Shown piece after piece: positions 42,868 through 51,126 of a stretch of 64,000 nucleotides of DNA (position 1 is its first letter; each line of letters begins with the position of its first letter). The stretch is from Paenibacillus sp. FSL H8-0548 (GTDB lineage: Bacteria; Bacillota; Bacilli; Paenibacillales; Paenibacillaceae). The position numbers and the translations under genes were made by a program. The stretch lies in the NCBI RefSeq assembly GCF_038630985.1, contig NZ_CP152049.1:1941501-2005500 (forward strand). The letters run 5' to 3'. Below the pieces are notes generated by a model. The model was not told the origin of the DNA, did no database searches, and saw nothing but the letters and a program-made list of their open reading frames with translations.

Positions 42868-44448
42868 ATGAGAGTAAAAAGTTCATTATTAAATATTTCT
42901 GTCGGCCTAGGCAATCAGCTCGTAATTACGATATTAAGCTTCGTATCAAGGACTGTTTTCATTAATAGTTTAGGAGTCGAATACTTAGGTATTAATGGTC
43001 TATTCACAAGCATACTCGCCATGCTTACCTTGGCAGAGGCTGGCATAGGTTCGAGTATTATCTATAATCTATATAAGCCAGTCGCCAATAATGATAGGCC
43101 GAAAATATTAGCTCTAATGAGCTTGTACAAAAAAGCCTATCTTATTATAGCTGGCATTGTGCTGCTGCTTGGTTTAGCGGTAATGCCCTTTTTGGATCTA
43201 TTTATAAAGGAAACAAGTGTTGAAAATATTAGTATTATCTATTTATTGTTTTTGATTAATACAGCAGTGCCTTATTTATTTGTTTACAAGCATTCCTTTT
43301 TGAATGTAAATCAGAAAAACTACATCATCACAGCCGTATTTTCTGTATCAGCTATCATTTCTACCGGTATGAAAATTGCTATTTTGTATTTCACAAAAAA
43401 CTATATCTTATATTTAGCAATAGAGAGTGCTCTTTCCATTATTACCTCCATAATATTAGTGCTTATTGTAAATAAGCTGTATCCGTTCTTGAAGGAGAAG
43501 GTGCAGAGCAAGCTGGACCCGGAGACAAAGGCTAATTTCATCAAAAATATGAAGGCAATTATCCTTCAAAATATCGGTAATTATTTTATATTTGGAGTGG
43601 ACAGTATACTTATTTCTTCCTTTGTAAGTATTGCTGCTGTAGGCTTGTATTCTAATTATAAAATGCTAATCGATATTTGCCGAACCTTGCTTAATCAAAT
43701 ATTTTCAAATATGTATCATAGCCTTGGCAATTTAATCGCTAAGGAGAGTGCGGCAGCCGTATACCGAATTTTTAAGGTTACGTATTTGCTTAATTTTTGG
43801 TTATATTCACTATTGTCCATTGGACTTTATTTATTGATTGATCCGCTAATCGAGATTTGGATCGGGCAAGAGTATCAAATGACGAATATCGTGGTGCTTC
43901 TGCTCATCCTATCATTTTATGAACGAGGAATGAGAAACTCATTAACCGCAGTGAAATCGACGGCCGGTATTTTTCATGAGGATCGATTTGCTCCGTTGTT
44001 TCAAGCTGTAGTTAATCTCGCGTTATCTCTAGTTCTTGTTCAATATATAGGTATAGCTGGAATATTTATAGGTACATTAGTGAGCGCTCTGCTCGTCCCT
44101 TTCTGGTATACCCCATTGCTTGTATACCGTAAGGTATTCAATCAACCAGTAAGACATTATTATTATCACTACGCTCTTTATACTACCTTAGGAATTGCTG
44201 CTGGTGGAATCGTGGGTTATGTTATTCATTTTCTGCCGTCTTCTACTATTGCGTGGCTGTTCCTTAAAGGGATAATCTGTCTCTTTATCGTGAATGTTTT
44301 TTATATTATCGTGTTTCATCGGACCGAACAATTCAAATATTTGTATAATATTGTTCAAGCACTATTAAGCAAGCTGATGATGAAGAGCACAAGTCTTTGG
44401 AATCAGATTAAGCGGCGTAATAGACTAGGCACAGAGTCCAATAAGTAA
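42868..44448 (+). CDS. Oligosaccharide flippase, Wzx/PST type (EpsK-like role)
   Basis: A 526-residue polytopic protein with about 12-14 hydrophobic helices. It starts MRVKSSLLNISVGLGNQLVITILSFVSRTVFINSLGVEYLGINGLFTSILAMLTLAEAGIGSSIIYNLYKP, a pattern seen in many Firmicutes repeat-unit flippases. It moves the lipid-linked unit across the membrane for EpsG. It lies 9 bp after the acetyltransferase gene and is similarly AT-rich. The first eps block has no flippase, so this gene, in the second block, is needed to complete the pathway (inference). Confidence 0.88.
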   Translation: MRVKSSLLNISVGLGNQLVITILSFVSRTVFINSLGVEYLGINGLFTSILAMLTLAEAGIGSSIIYNLYKPVANNDRPKILALMSLYKKAYLIIAGIVLLLGLAVMPFLDLFIKETSVENISIIYLLFLINTAVPYLFVYKHSFLNVNQKNYIITAVFSVSAIISTGMKIAILYFTKNYILYLAIESALSIITSIILVLIVNKLYPFLKEKVQSKLDPETKANFIKNMKAIILQNIGNYFIFGVDSILISSFVSIAAVGLYSNYKMLIDICRTLLNQIFSNMYHSLGNLIAKESAAAVYRIFKVTYLLNFWLYSLLSIGLYLLIDPLIEIWIGQEYQMTNIVVLLLILSFYERGMRNSLTAVKSTAGIFHEDRFAPLFQAVVNLALSLVLVQYIGIAGIFIGTLVSALLVPFWYTPLLVYRKVFNQPVRHYYYHYALYTTLGIAAGGIVGYVIHFLPSSTIAWLFLKGIICLFIVNVFYIIVFHRTEQFKYLYNIVQALLSKLMMKSTSLWNQIKRRNRLGTESNK

Positions 44449-44498
44449 CCTTTTACTGACAAGCTGCATACGTTGATAGTAAAAGGAAGGTGAAGAAA

Positions 44499-46805
44499 AT
44501 GAATGAACAAACCTCTTACCGCATTGAATTAGATCGTTTTAATATTAGTAACATAGGCTTGAATGCAGTTGAGGCCACGAAAGGGATCAATAATGCCATT
44601 AGTTGGGCCAAGTCTGCGGGTTATCTCCATGTCATTCTACCAAAAGGCAGCTATTCTGTTAGTCTTGATCCAAGCTCTCTCGTCGCGATTCAAATGCAGA
44701 GCGGCATCCATTTTGAGCTTGAGGATGGCTGTACGATTAAGTTAGTAGGCACTTCCTCACCAAGTTATTCTATCATTGAAATGAGAGGGCTTACTAACTC
44801 GAAAATATCAGGCGGCAGGCTGGTAGGTGATAAGCAGGAGCATATTTACGAGATAGCTGTTAAATTTGTTAGAGGCGGAGTGAATGCTGACGGAACTCTG
44901 AACAATGATCCTAACTGGATTCGCAGTGAGGTTGTTGATCGTTATGCAAACCCGGGACTGCTAGCTTATTTTAGACTATGGAGTATACCTGGGGTGAATG
45001 CTGCCGGCTATCATTTCTATCAATATAAAGATACGATTTCCAAACAAACATTAACTGGTTCGCGTACGGATGGCCTTTTTGCACCTGCGAGCTCAACGGG
45101 AAGAGGCTGGTTTCTTAATGAAGAGAAGGACTTCAGTAAAAACAACAAAATGATTTTTACGATCCCACTTGCTGCTCCACTAACAGATAGTCAAATTGCT
45201 AGTATTCAAGCGAAGGTGGATAACTCATTTTATACACATGAGAGCGGTTATGGAATCGGATCATTTGGCTCCAATCATATTGAAATCTTCAACATTGAAA
45301 TTTCAGATTGTATCGGAGATGGGATTATTACTGGATACGAAAATTATCTGATTGATCCTGCGGCCTATACCCAGGAGCAAATGGGGCAGCATATCCTTAT
45401 TCACGATTGCCATATTCATCATTGCAGAAGACAAGGCATTTCCATTTGTGCATCCAATGATACTCATGTCTACCGCAATAAGATTCATCATATCGGCTAT
45501 GCGGAGGATGGAGTGACCACAAATTTTCGAAACGGCACCCCTCCTATGTTTGGCATTGATATTGAATCTATGTACATGGAAACCAATATTCCATACAAGA
45601 CAGCGGACCGCCCGAATGGAATAGAGCTTAACTATCGCATTTATATTAAAGATAATCATATTTATAGCAATGCTAGAGGACATTTGGTCAATGCCGACGG
45701 GTCTAACGTTTCTATCGATGGCAATACCTTCGAAGGGACAAATGTCGGAGGTGTGAGCTCATATGCAAACTTTCCGAATGTGAAGTTTACGAACAATACG
45801 TTTAAAGGATGCGAGCTGTGGGTGCAAGGCGATAATTTTGTAAACGGTGCTGTTATTCAAAATGGAAATTTGAGACTTCTTGATGTGAGAGGGGCCGTTG
45901 TTCAAAATATTCAAATCAAAGATGGCCTATTTTATGGCTCAAGCATTTATGGATATTTCGGTACGCCTGTAGTGAATACGTCCACGAGTACCTTTACGTT
46001 TAAAACCGCGCACGGCATGGGCAACGGAGCAAAAGTATCATTTGAGCAGTGGATAGGGAAGGTGCCAACCGGCATAAGTGTTGATAAGCTGTATTACACC
46101 ATAAATGTTACATCGGTAAGCTTCCAGGTTTCTGAAACTCTTGGAGGGGCGCCGGTAGCCATTAAGGATGCAGGAGTAGCGGGATTTAATATCGGAAGAT
46201 ATAATTATGGTAGATGCTATATTTACAACGTATCGGTAGAGAGAGATTGGCGCCCAGATAATGCTTCAACACCAAACTTTAATATTATAGCAGCAGGTGC
46301 CGTTATAAAAAATGTAACCGTCAAAAACTACGATGCAGCTGTAGTCGTACCTCAGAATTATGCTGGTAGACCGAATTTAGTAGAGGGAATGACCGTCATT
46401 GAAGGTTCTGTGCGTTTTGAGGGCAGCCATGTTAGTGACAGTGAGTTTATTCGTGCGAAAACGCCGCTCCTTGGAAACAGTGATATACAGCTAGGCTCTA
46501 ACAATGCTGAGTATACGAGGCAGGTTACTATGCGAAATAGTTTGCTTCAAAGTATAGGGCTGATGATGGAAGGCAACTCGCTTGTTACGGGCTCTACCTT
46601 TGTGAATGCTTCAATTGGGAAAGCAGACAATGACAATAAAGCGATAATTGCGCAATCCTATATGGACAATACAAAATTGAATTTCCACTGGCTTCGGAAA
46701 AACAATTCCGTAACCGTTGCAAAATCTGTATTTAAGGGCGCAGCAATTACGGGTACTGCACCGTTTGTCCGATTAATTGATAATACAGACTTAGGAAATA
46801 CCTGA
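44499..46805 (+). CDS. Right-handed parallel beta-helix protein with phage-tail-like insert (putative polysaccharide-degrading enzyme)
   Basis: A 768-residue protein, no signal peptide. The N-terminal half (about residues 20-450) is a pectate-lyase-like beta-helix: TKGINNAISWAKSAGYLHVILPKGSYS, then many short Asn- and Gly-rich rungs such as ILIHDCHIHHCRRQGISICASNDTHVYRNKIHHIGY. Residues about 495-560 form a module with FKTAHGMGNGAKVSFEQW and KLYYTINVTSVSFQVSETLGGAPV, like repeats in phage tail fibres. A further beta-helix follows. ATG 44499 follows AAGGAAGG. It might cleave the EPS or act as a scaffold. Without a signal peptide, secretion would need another route. Confidence 0.72.
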   Translation: MNEQTSYRIELDRFNISNIGLNAVEATKGINNAISWAKSAGYLHVILPKGSYSVSLDPSSLVAIQMQSGIHFELEDGCTIKLVGTSSPSYSIIEMRGLTNSKISGGRLVGDKQEHIYEIAVKFVRGGVNADGTLNNDPNWIRSEVVDRYANPGLLAYFRLWSIPGVNAAGYHFYQYKDTISKQTLTGSRTDGLFAPASSTGRGWFLNEEKDFSKNNKMIFTIPLAAPLTDSQIASIQAKVDNSFYTHESGYGIGSFGSNHIEIFNIEISDCIGDGIITGYENYLIDPAAYTQEQMGQHILIHDCHIHHCRRQGISICASNDTHVYRNKIHHIGYAEDGVTTNFRNGTPPMFGIDIESMYMETNIPYKTADRPNGIELNYRIYIKDNHIYSNARGHLVNADGSNVSIDGNTFEGTNVGGVSSYANFPNVKFTNNTFKGCELWVQGDNFVNGAVIQNGNLRLLDVRGAVVQNIQIKDGLFYGSSIYGYFGTPVVNTSTSTFTFKTAHGMGNGAKVSFEQWIGKVPTGISVDKLYYTINVTSVSFQVSETLGGAPVAIKDAGVAGFNIGRYNYGRCYIYNVSVERDWRPDNASTPNFNIIAAGAVIKNVTVKNYDAAVVVPQNYAGRPNLVEGMTVIEGSVRFEGSHVSDSEFIRAKTPLLGNSDIQLGSNNAEYTRQVTMRNSLLQSIGLMMEGNSLVTGSTFVNASIGKADNDNKAIIAQSYMDNTKLNFHWLRKNNSVTVAKSVFKGAAITGTAPFVRLIDNTDLGNT

Positions 46806-46816
46806 TATTGGGAATT

Positions 46817-46852
46817 AATCCCTGGAGTTTTTCTGCTGCAGGGATTTTATTT
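46817..46852 (+). terminator. Rho-independent terminator closing the second EPS block
   Basis: An 8-bp stem AATCCCTG/CAGGGATT with a 14-nt loop, followed by T-rich sequence. It separates the beta-helix gene from galE. Confidence 0.7.
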
Positions 46853-46917
46853 GAATAGATTGTGTACATAAGGAATAATTTGTTCTATATCATAATTACG
46901 GAAGAGGGGTTAGTGAA

Positions 46918-47973
46918 ATGGCAATTTTAATTACAGGCGGCGCCGGTTATATTGGCAGTCATACATGCATTGAGCTTCTTGAAGCTGGGTATGAGGTAGT
47001 GGTCGTGGACAATTTGAGCAATAGCAGCCATATCTCATTAAATAGAGTTGCGGAAATTACGAACAAAAACTTTACCTTTTACAAAATGGATCTTATGGAC
47101 CGTGGTGGACTGGAGCTCGTGTTCTCTAGACATTCAATTGATGCCGTTATTCATTTTGCTGGCCTTAAGGCGGTTGGCGAATCGGTTCAATTGCCGCTGT
47201 CCTATTATTATACCAATATAACGAGCACCTTAATTTTGTGCGAGGTCATGAATAAATATAATGTACATAAGCTTGTATTCAGCTCTTCAGCGACGGTTTA
47301 CGGGCGTCCCGAGCTATCCCCGATAGCGGAAGATTCTCCGCTTGGCGCGACGAATCCCTATGGAAGAACAAAGCTCATGCTTGAGCAAATTTTACAGGAT
47401 TTAGCCGCATCGAGCGAGCAATGGGGAATTTCTATTTTGCGTTATTTCAATCCGATCGGCGCACATAAAAGCGGAAAAATTGGCGAGAATCCTAACGGAA
47501 TTCCCAACAACCTGATGCCTTATATTTCGCAGGTTGCGGTTGGCAAGCTGGAGAAGGTGAACGTATTTGGCAGCGACTATGAAACAGTTGATGGAACGGG
47601 TGTAAGAGATTATATTCATGTCGTGGATCTTGCAAAGGGCCATCTGAGAGCGTTGGAGAAGGTTATGGGCAAGTCAGGCGTAGATATTTATAATCTTGGC
47701 ACAGGACAGGGCTATAGCGTATTAGAGATGATAGCAGGCTTCGAGAGAGTAGCAGGGAGAAGTATTCCTTATCAAATCGCTGCTCGCAGACCCGGTGACA
47801 TTGCCGTTTGTTTTGCGGATACTCAGAAGGCGAATGCTGAGCTGAATTGGACCGCGGAACGTGGAATTGAGGAAATGTGCGAGGATTCCTGGAGATGGCA
47901 ATCATCCAATCCAAACGGCTACGAGGAAAACTCGTCTTCCGTACGTGAAATTGCAGCAGCCTCTTGGGAGTGA
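46918..47973 (+). CDS. galE: UDP-glucose 4-epimerase
   Basis: A 351-residue SDR-family epimerase that interconverts UDP-glucose and UDP-galactose. ILITGGAGYIGSHTCIELLEAGYEVVVVDNLSNS (NAD-binding), VIHFAGLKAVGES, FSSSATVYG, NPYGRTKLMLEQ with the catalytic YxxxK, and the C-terminal GDIAVCFADTQKANAEL are all present. With GtaB upstream it gives UDP-galactose for the EPS. AAGAGGGGTTAGTGAA precedes ATG 46918. A SinR-like half-site GTTCTATAT at 46882 is weak. Confidence 0.95.
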   Translation: MAILITGGAGYIGSHTCIELLEAGYEVVVVDNLSNSSHISLNRVAEITNKNFTFYKMDLMDRGGLELVFSRHSIDAVIHFAGLKAVGESVQLPLSYYYTNITSTLILCEVMNKYNVHKLVFSSSATVYGRPELSPIAEDSPLGATNPYGRTKLMLEQILQDLAASSEQWGISILRYFNPIGAHKSGKIGENPNGIPNNLMPYISQVAVGKLEKVNVFGSDYETVDGTGVRDYIHVVDLAKGHLRALEKVMGKSGVDIYNLGTGQGYSVLEMIAGFERVAGRSIPYQIAARRPGDIAVCFADTQKANAELNWTAERGIEEMCEDSWRWQSSNPNGYEENSSSVREIAAASWE

Positions 47974-48055
47974 AAATGCACTGCAAAACTACGATGAAAT
48001 TTTCTAGGCTAAACCTACTAGTCATGTCAATCGCATTTACAAAAATGAAAGATTA

Positions 48056-48132
48056 TTCGACAAAAAATATAATTATTTCCTATTTTTATGAGACATGAAG
48101 TGACAGCATGCGCAATTGGACTCATATATAAT
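48056..48132 (+). promoter_or_regulatory. Possible Spo0A box and promoter upstream of the sinI-like gene
   Basis: TTCGACA at 48056-48062 is a perfect inverse of the 0A box TGTCGAA. A perfect TATAAT lies at 48127-48132 with only a poor -35 (CAGCAT at 48104), as expected for an activated promoter. In B. subtilis sinI is switched on by Spo0A-P. A 7-bp match alone occurs by chance several times in 64 kb, so this rests on context. Confidence 0.5.
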
Positions 48133-48171
48133 ACAGATATAAGCGAATGACAAGCATAGGGAGACGTTGAA

Positions 48172-48264
48172 ATGCGTTTATTATCTGGGCACCTTAAACG
48201 CGTGGAGTCAGTGGTGCAACCGTCCCAAAATGAATGGGGGACAAGTGGAAATGGTACTTGTTAA
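48172..48264 (+). CDS. 30-codon leader ORF overlapping the sinI-like start (possible)
   Basis: ATG 48172 has the best site in this stretch (GGGAG at 48159-48163). It opens a frame of 30 codons (starting MRLLSGHLKR) that ends at 48264, 14 bases into the sinI-like gene. It may couple translation to sinI. I see no known protein. Chance is quite possible. Confidence 0.35.
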   Translation: MRLLSGHLKRVESVVQPSQNEWGTSGNGTC

Positions 48265-48412
48265 ATCGGAAGATAACCAAGACTTGGATATGGAGTGGGT
48301 TGCATTGATCCAAAATGCACGTTCTTTGGGGTTTAGCAAAGATGATGTGCGAAAGGTTCTACTATGCCTTACTGAGAGCAAAACCAATGATATCCAAGAA
48401 ACAGCCGTTTAA
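48251..48412 (+). CDS. sinI: SinI-like antirepressor
   Basis: A protein of about 53 residues. LDMEWVALIQNARSLGFSKDDVRKVLL matches the SinI helix pair (LDQEWVELMVEAKEANISPEEIRKYLL in B. subtilis), which binds SinR and removes it from DNA. ATG 48251 gives a SinI-like length, with GGGGG ten bases upstream. A longer frame open from TTG 48167 has extra N-terminal residues unlike SinI. The gene converges with the SinR orthologue and shares a bidirectional hairpin with it, while in B. subtilis sinI and sinR are in tandem. It is the likely switch for the palindromic operators. Confidence 0.8.
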   Translation: MVLVKSEDNQDLDMEWVALIQNARSLGFSKDDVRKVLLCLTESKTNDIQETAV

Positions 48413-48418
48413 AAAGTA

Positions 48419-48442
48419 AAAAAAGCGCTATTCGCGCTTTAT
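48419..48442. terminator. Bidirectional hairpin terminator between sinI-like and sinR genes
   Basis: A 7-bp stem AAAGCGC/GCGCTTT with a 5-nt loop lies between A-rich and T-rich flanks, so it can work on both strands. It overlaps the last codons of sinR. Confidence 0.75.
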
Positions 48443-48760
48443 TTTCCATTTGTTGAATTCTAGAAACTCTTTAAACTGATCCTTGCTTACGCCGGAGGCC
48501 ATGGCTTCTTTAACTAAGTCAGCCCATTCATTGTCCAATTGATCAGGATTGCGATCAGTTTTATCGTCATTATTGAGAAAATCCTCAACTGTTACGTTTA
48601 AGACGATGCCTACCTTTTCGAGAAATTGAATCGAAGGGTTCTGCTGTAGCCCTCGCTCAATGGAGCTTAGATATGACTTTGCAACACCTGCCCGTTGGGA
48701 TAACTCCGTTAGGGATAGGCCTTTTCTCTTGCGCAGCATCTGAATGCGTTCTCCGACCAT
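48428..48760 (-). CDS. sinR: SinR orthologue, biofilm master repressor
   Basis: A 110-residue protein nearly superposable on SinR. The HTH (residues 1-66) has MVGERIQMLRKRKGLSLTELSQRAGVAKSYLSSIERGLQQNPSIQFLEKVG. The C-terminal SinI-type domain has LDNEWADLVKEAMASGVSKDQFKEFLEFNKWK. SinR binds GTTCTYT-containing sites and represses eps and tapA; SinI sequesters it. On the minus strand CGGAGGAGTATGTT precedes ATG 48760, with a TATAAT at 48801-48806. Compared with the relative at 20079 this one is closer to SinR. Confidence 0.93.
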   Translation of the reverse strand: MVGERIQMLRKRKGLSLTELSQRAGVAKSYLSSIERGLQQNPSIQFLEKVGIVLNVTVEDFLNNDDKTDRNPDQLDNEWADLVKEAMASGVSKDQFKEFLEFNKWKIKRE

Positions 48761-48800
48761 AACATACTCCTCCGTTATCGCTTCGTTGTAGACTTTCTCT

Positions 48801-48849
48801 ATTATAACGAAAATTTCTTAATTACGAAAGCTTGTGAGCTATAACGAAC
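48801..48849 (-). promoter_or_regulatory. sinR promoter region with two GTTCGTTATA-type half-sites
   Basis: On the minus strand a perfect TATAAT (48801-48806) has a poor -35. Half-sites reading TTTTCGTTATA (48803-48813) and GTTCGTTATA (48840-48849) lie 37 bp apart, similar to half of the 16-bp operator, so self-regulation is plausible. Confidence 0.5.
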
Positions 48850-48873
48850 TAAGATTTTTAATTTAGACAGAAG

Positions 48874-48910
48874 GATCTGCTTATTCGTTGTAATAAGTGG
48901 ATCTTTTTTT
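48874..48910 (+). terminator. Rho-independent terminator reading plus strand, ahead of the lasso promoter
   Basis: A 12-bp stem (GATCTGCTTATT with AATAAGTGGATC, two G-U pairs), 6-nt loop and seven T. No plus-strand gene directly precedes it because sinR is on the minus strand. It could stop read-through antisense to sinR. The 410-bp stretch 48761-49170 holds only regulatory signals. Confidence 0.8.
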
Positions 48911-49044
48911 GCTGGAAATGAATTTTATTTTTATGGTGTAAAGCAAATGGCCAGCAGATTATAATCATAGGTTAAAAAACGCTGGAGTGTTTTTAATAAA
49001 GAACAAAAAACCTGTAATTTTTGGAATAATTCACTAAAATGTGA

Positions 49045-49097
49045 TTGACAAAGGTGGTTTTCAAGTGTAATATTCAAATATGTTCTTTATAAAGAAC
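49045..49097 (+). promoter_or_regulatory. Sigma-A-like promoter with SinR-type operator for the lasso cluster
   Basis: TTGACA (49045-49050) and TAATAT (49068-49073) with a 17-bp spacer. The perfect palindrome GTTCTTTATAAAGAAC (49082-49097) begins 8 nt after the -10, over the expected transcription start. Position and spacing equal those at 33880. No second site at 31 bp was found here. Confidence 0.85.
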
Positions 49098-49170
49098 TAT
49101 CATCAATTTGAATGAACGACTACAGTTAATCACTATATAGAATGAAAGTAAGCTTTAACCGGAGGGAACC

Positions 49171-51111
49171 ATGAGCGCCATTGCAGGAGTAATCCAAACC
49201 GACAAGGAAGATCAAGCATGGATATGTGGCGGCAAAATAATGGAAGCTTTATCCCATTATCCTTGCGATGCGGCTCAAGCTTGGCAAGAGGATCATATTT
49301 TTCTAGGCTGCCATAATCAGTGGATTACACCAGAGTCGATAGGTGAGCGAAACCCTTGTTATGATCCGCTTAGAGAATTAGTCATAACGGCGGATGCTAT
49401 TATTGATAACCGGTTGGAGCTGTTTAACCGGCTTCAAGTAGGGCCAGCACATAGGGAGACGATATCTGATACCGAGCTTATCTTGCTCGCCTATGATAAG
49501 TGGGGGAATGAAGCGCCGCGGCATTTGGTGGGTGATTTTGCTTTCATGATCTGGGATCGTAAAAAAAACAAGCTGTTCGGTGCTAGAGATTTCTCTGGCG
49601 GACGAACGCTGTATTACCATCGCCATACTGGACGCTTTGCTTTCTGCACAACCATTGAACCATTGCTAAAACTGTCTGGAACGGATCGTTTGCTGAATGA
49701 GCAATGGCTTGCAGAGTATCTGGCGATATCCGGTATGGTTGATACCGTAGATGCTTCAAAAACCGTGTATCTGAATATTGAGCAGCTCCCGCCCTCCCAT
49801 AGCATTACGATAATAGGCGAGCGAATGGTGCTCGAACGATATGACCAGCTTCAGGCGGTTCAGCCTATACGCTTCAAATCGGATGACCAATATGTCGAAG
49901 CCTTCCAAGAGGTGTTCCAGCAAGCGGTATCCTCAAGGCTGCGTACGAACCGCGAGGTGGGCGCACAGCTTAGCGGAGGTTTGGACTCAGGCTCAATTGT
50001 AGGTTTCGCTGCTCGGACACTGCTCCCTCAAAATAAGAAGCTCCATACGTTCAGCTACGTTCCTACTGATGATTTTATTGATTATACACCGAAATTTATG
50101 GTCACAAACGAACGTCCTTTTATTGAAGCTACTGTCAAGCATGTTGGAGGCATCGAGGATCACTATCTTGCTTTTGAAGGAAGAGATTCCTACTCCGAGA
50201 TCGACGGTTTTCTAGATATTATGGAAATGCCATATAAGTTTTTTGAGAACTCCTTTTGGATGAAAGGGATGTTTGAGAAAGCTCAGGAGCAGGGAGTAGG
50301 CGTGCTGCTCAATGGAGGGAGAGGGAATCTTTCCATCTCCTGGGGTTCCGCGGTTCCGTATTACGCTAAGCTGCTGAAAAAAATGAGTTGGTTCAAGCTG
50401 CTTCGTGAAATGCGGTTGTATAGCTTGAATACAGGCACAGGCCGTGCGCATGTTTTCTCAAATGTGAGCCGAAAGGCATTTCCGATTTTAGAACAACTGC
50501 GACCTAGTGAGAATGAATATCACTACCCAGTAATTATCAATGCTGATTTTGCCAAAAGGACAGATGTGTTCCATCGGCTGAGAGAATGTGGCTTCAACGA
50601 ATCGGGCTGGTTTGCCGACAACGATATTTATAAAGGAAGAAAGAGTCACTTTGAAGAGTTGTTCCATTGGAATGCTAGCAATACGCTGTCAACGAAGCTG
50701 TCACTAAGGTACGGGCTATGGAAGCGGGATCCGACTAACGATATCCGAGTGATCCAATATTGTCTTTCTCTTCCAGAGGGACAGTATGTTCAGAAGGGGA
50801 TGGATCGTGCTCTGATTAGGCGTGCTACCGATAAGCTGCTGCCCGATCAGATCAGACTGAATCAGCGGACAAGAGGAGTACAAGGAGCCGATTGGGTTCA
50901 CCGTATGCTGCCGAGGTGGAAGGACTTCATGGAGGAACTTCGGCAAATGAGCAAAGACCCTACATTTATGCAGTATATGGATGGCAAGGTTGTTGATTCC
51001 GCGCTTTCTCGACTCGAAGAAGGTGCTAAGCCGAGGCATGCGATTGATCCTAATTACAGATTGCTGATGAGAAGCGTTATTTTGTACCGCTTTCTCAAAA
51101 AAATGACTTGA
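49171..51111 (+). CDS. Lasso peptide cyclase (asparagine synthetase-like, C protein)
   Basis: A 646-residue asparagine-synthetase-B-type enzyme that adenylates the ring acid side chain and closes the lasso macrolactam. The N-terminal glutaminase-like domain (about residues 1-200) begins MSAIAGVI, without the Cys2 needed for glutamine hydrolysis, as expected for lasso cyclases. The ATP site AQLSGGLDSGSIVG (about 267-280) carries the SGGxDS loop. GLWKRDPTNDIRVIQYCLSLP also fits the family. ACCGGAGGGAACC precedes ATG 49171. It is the first gene of the cluster, 98 bp after the SinR-type operator start, with the precursor 15 bp downstream. Confidence 0.92.
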   Translation: MSAIAGVIQTDKEDQAWICGGKIMEALSHYPCDAAQAWQEDHIFLGCHNQWITPESIGERNPCYDPLRELVITADAIIDNRLELFNRLQVGPAHRETISDTELILLAYDKWGNEAPRHLVGDFAFMIWDRKKNKLFGARDFSGGRTLYYHRHTGRFAFCTTIEPLLKLSGTDRLLNEQWLAEYLAISGMVDTVDASKTVYLNIEQLPPSHSITIIGERMVLERYDQLQAVQPIRFKSDDQYVEAFQEVFQQAVSSRLRTNREVGAQLSGGLDSGSIVGFAARTLLPQNKKLHTFSYVPTDDFIDYTPKFMVTNERPFIEATVKHVGGIEDHYLAFEGRDSYSEIDGFLDIMEMPYKFFENSFWMKGMFEKAQEQGVGVLLNGGRGNLSISWGSAVPYYAKLLKKMSWFKLLREMRLYSLNTGTGRAHVFSNVSRKAFPILEQLRPSENEYHYPVIINADFAKRTDVFHRLRECGFNESGWFADNDIYKGRKSHFEELFHWNASNTLSTKLSLRYGLWKRDPTNDIRVIQYCLSLPEGQYVQKGMDRALIRRATDKLLPDQIRLNQRTRGVQGADWVHRMLPRWKDFMEELRQMSKDPTFMQYMDGKVVDSALSRLEEGAKPRHAIDPNYRLLMRSVILYRFLKKMT

Positions 51112-51126
51112 AGGGAGGTGACAACT

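Noticed and set aside
46882..46890. GTTCTATAT half-site before galE
   Set aside because: Only half of the palindrome and no promoter in either of the two geometries.
49171..51111. True asparagine synthetase
   Set aside because: Residue 2 is Ser rather than the Cys of active glutaminase domains, and the neighbours are a full lasso set.
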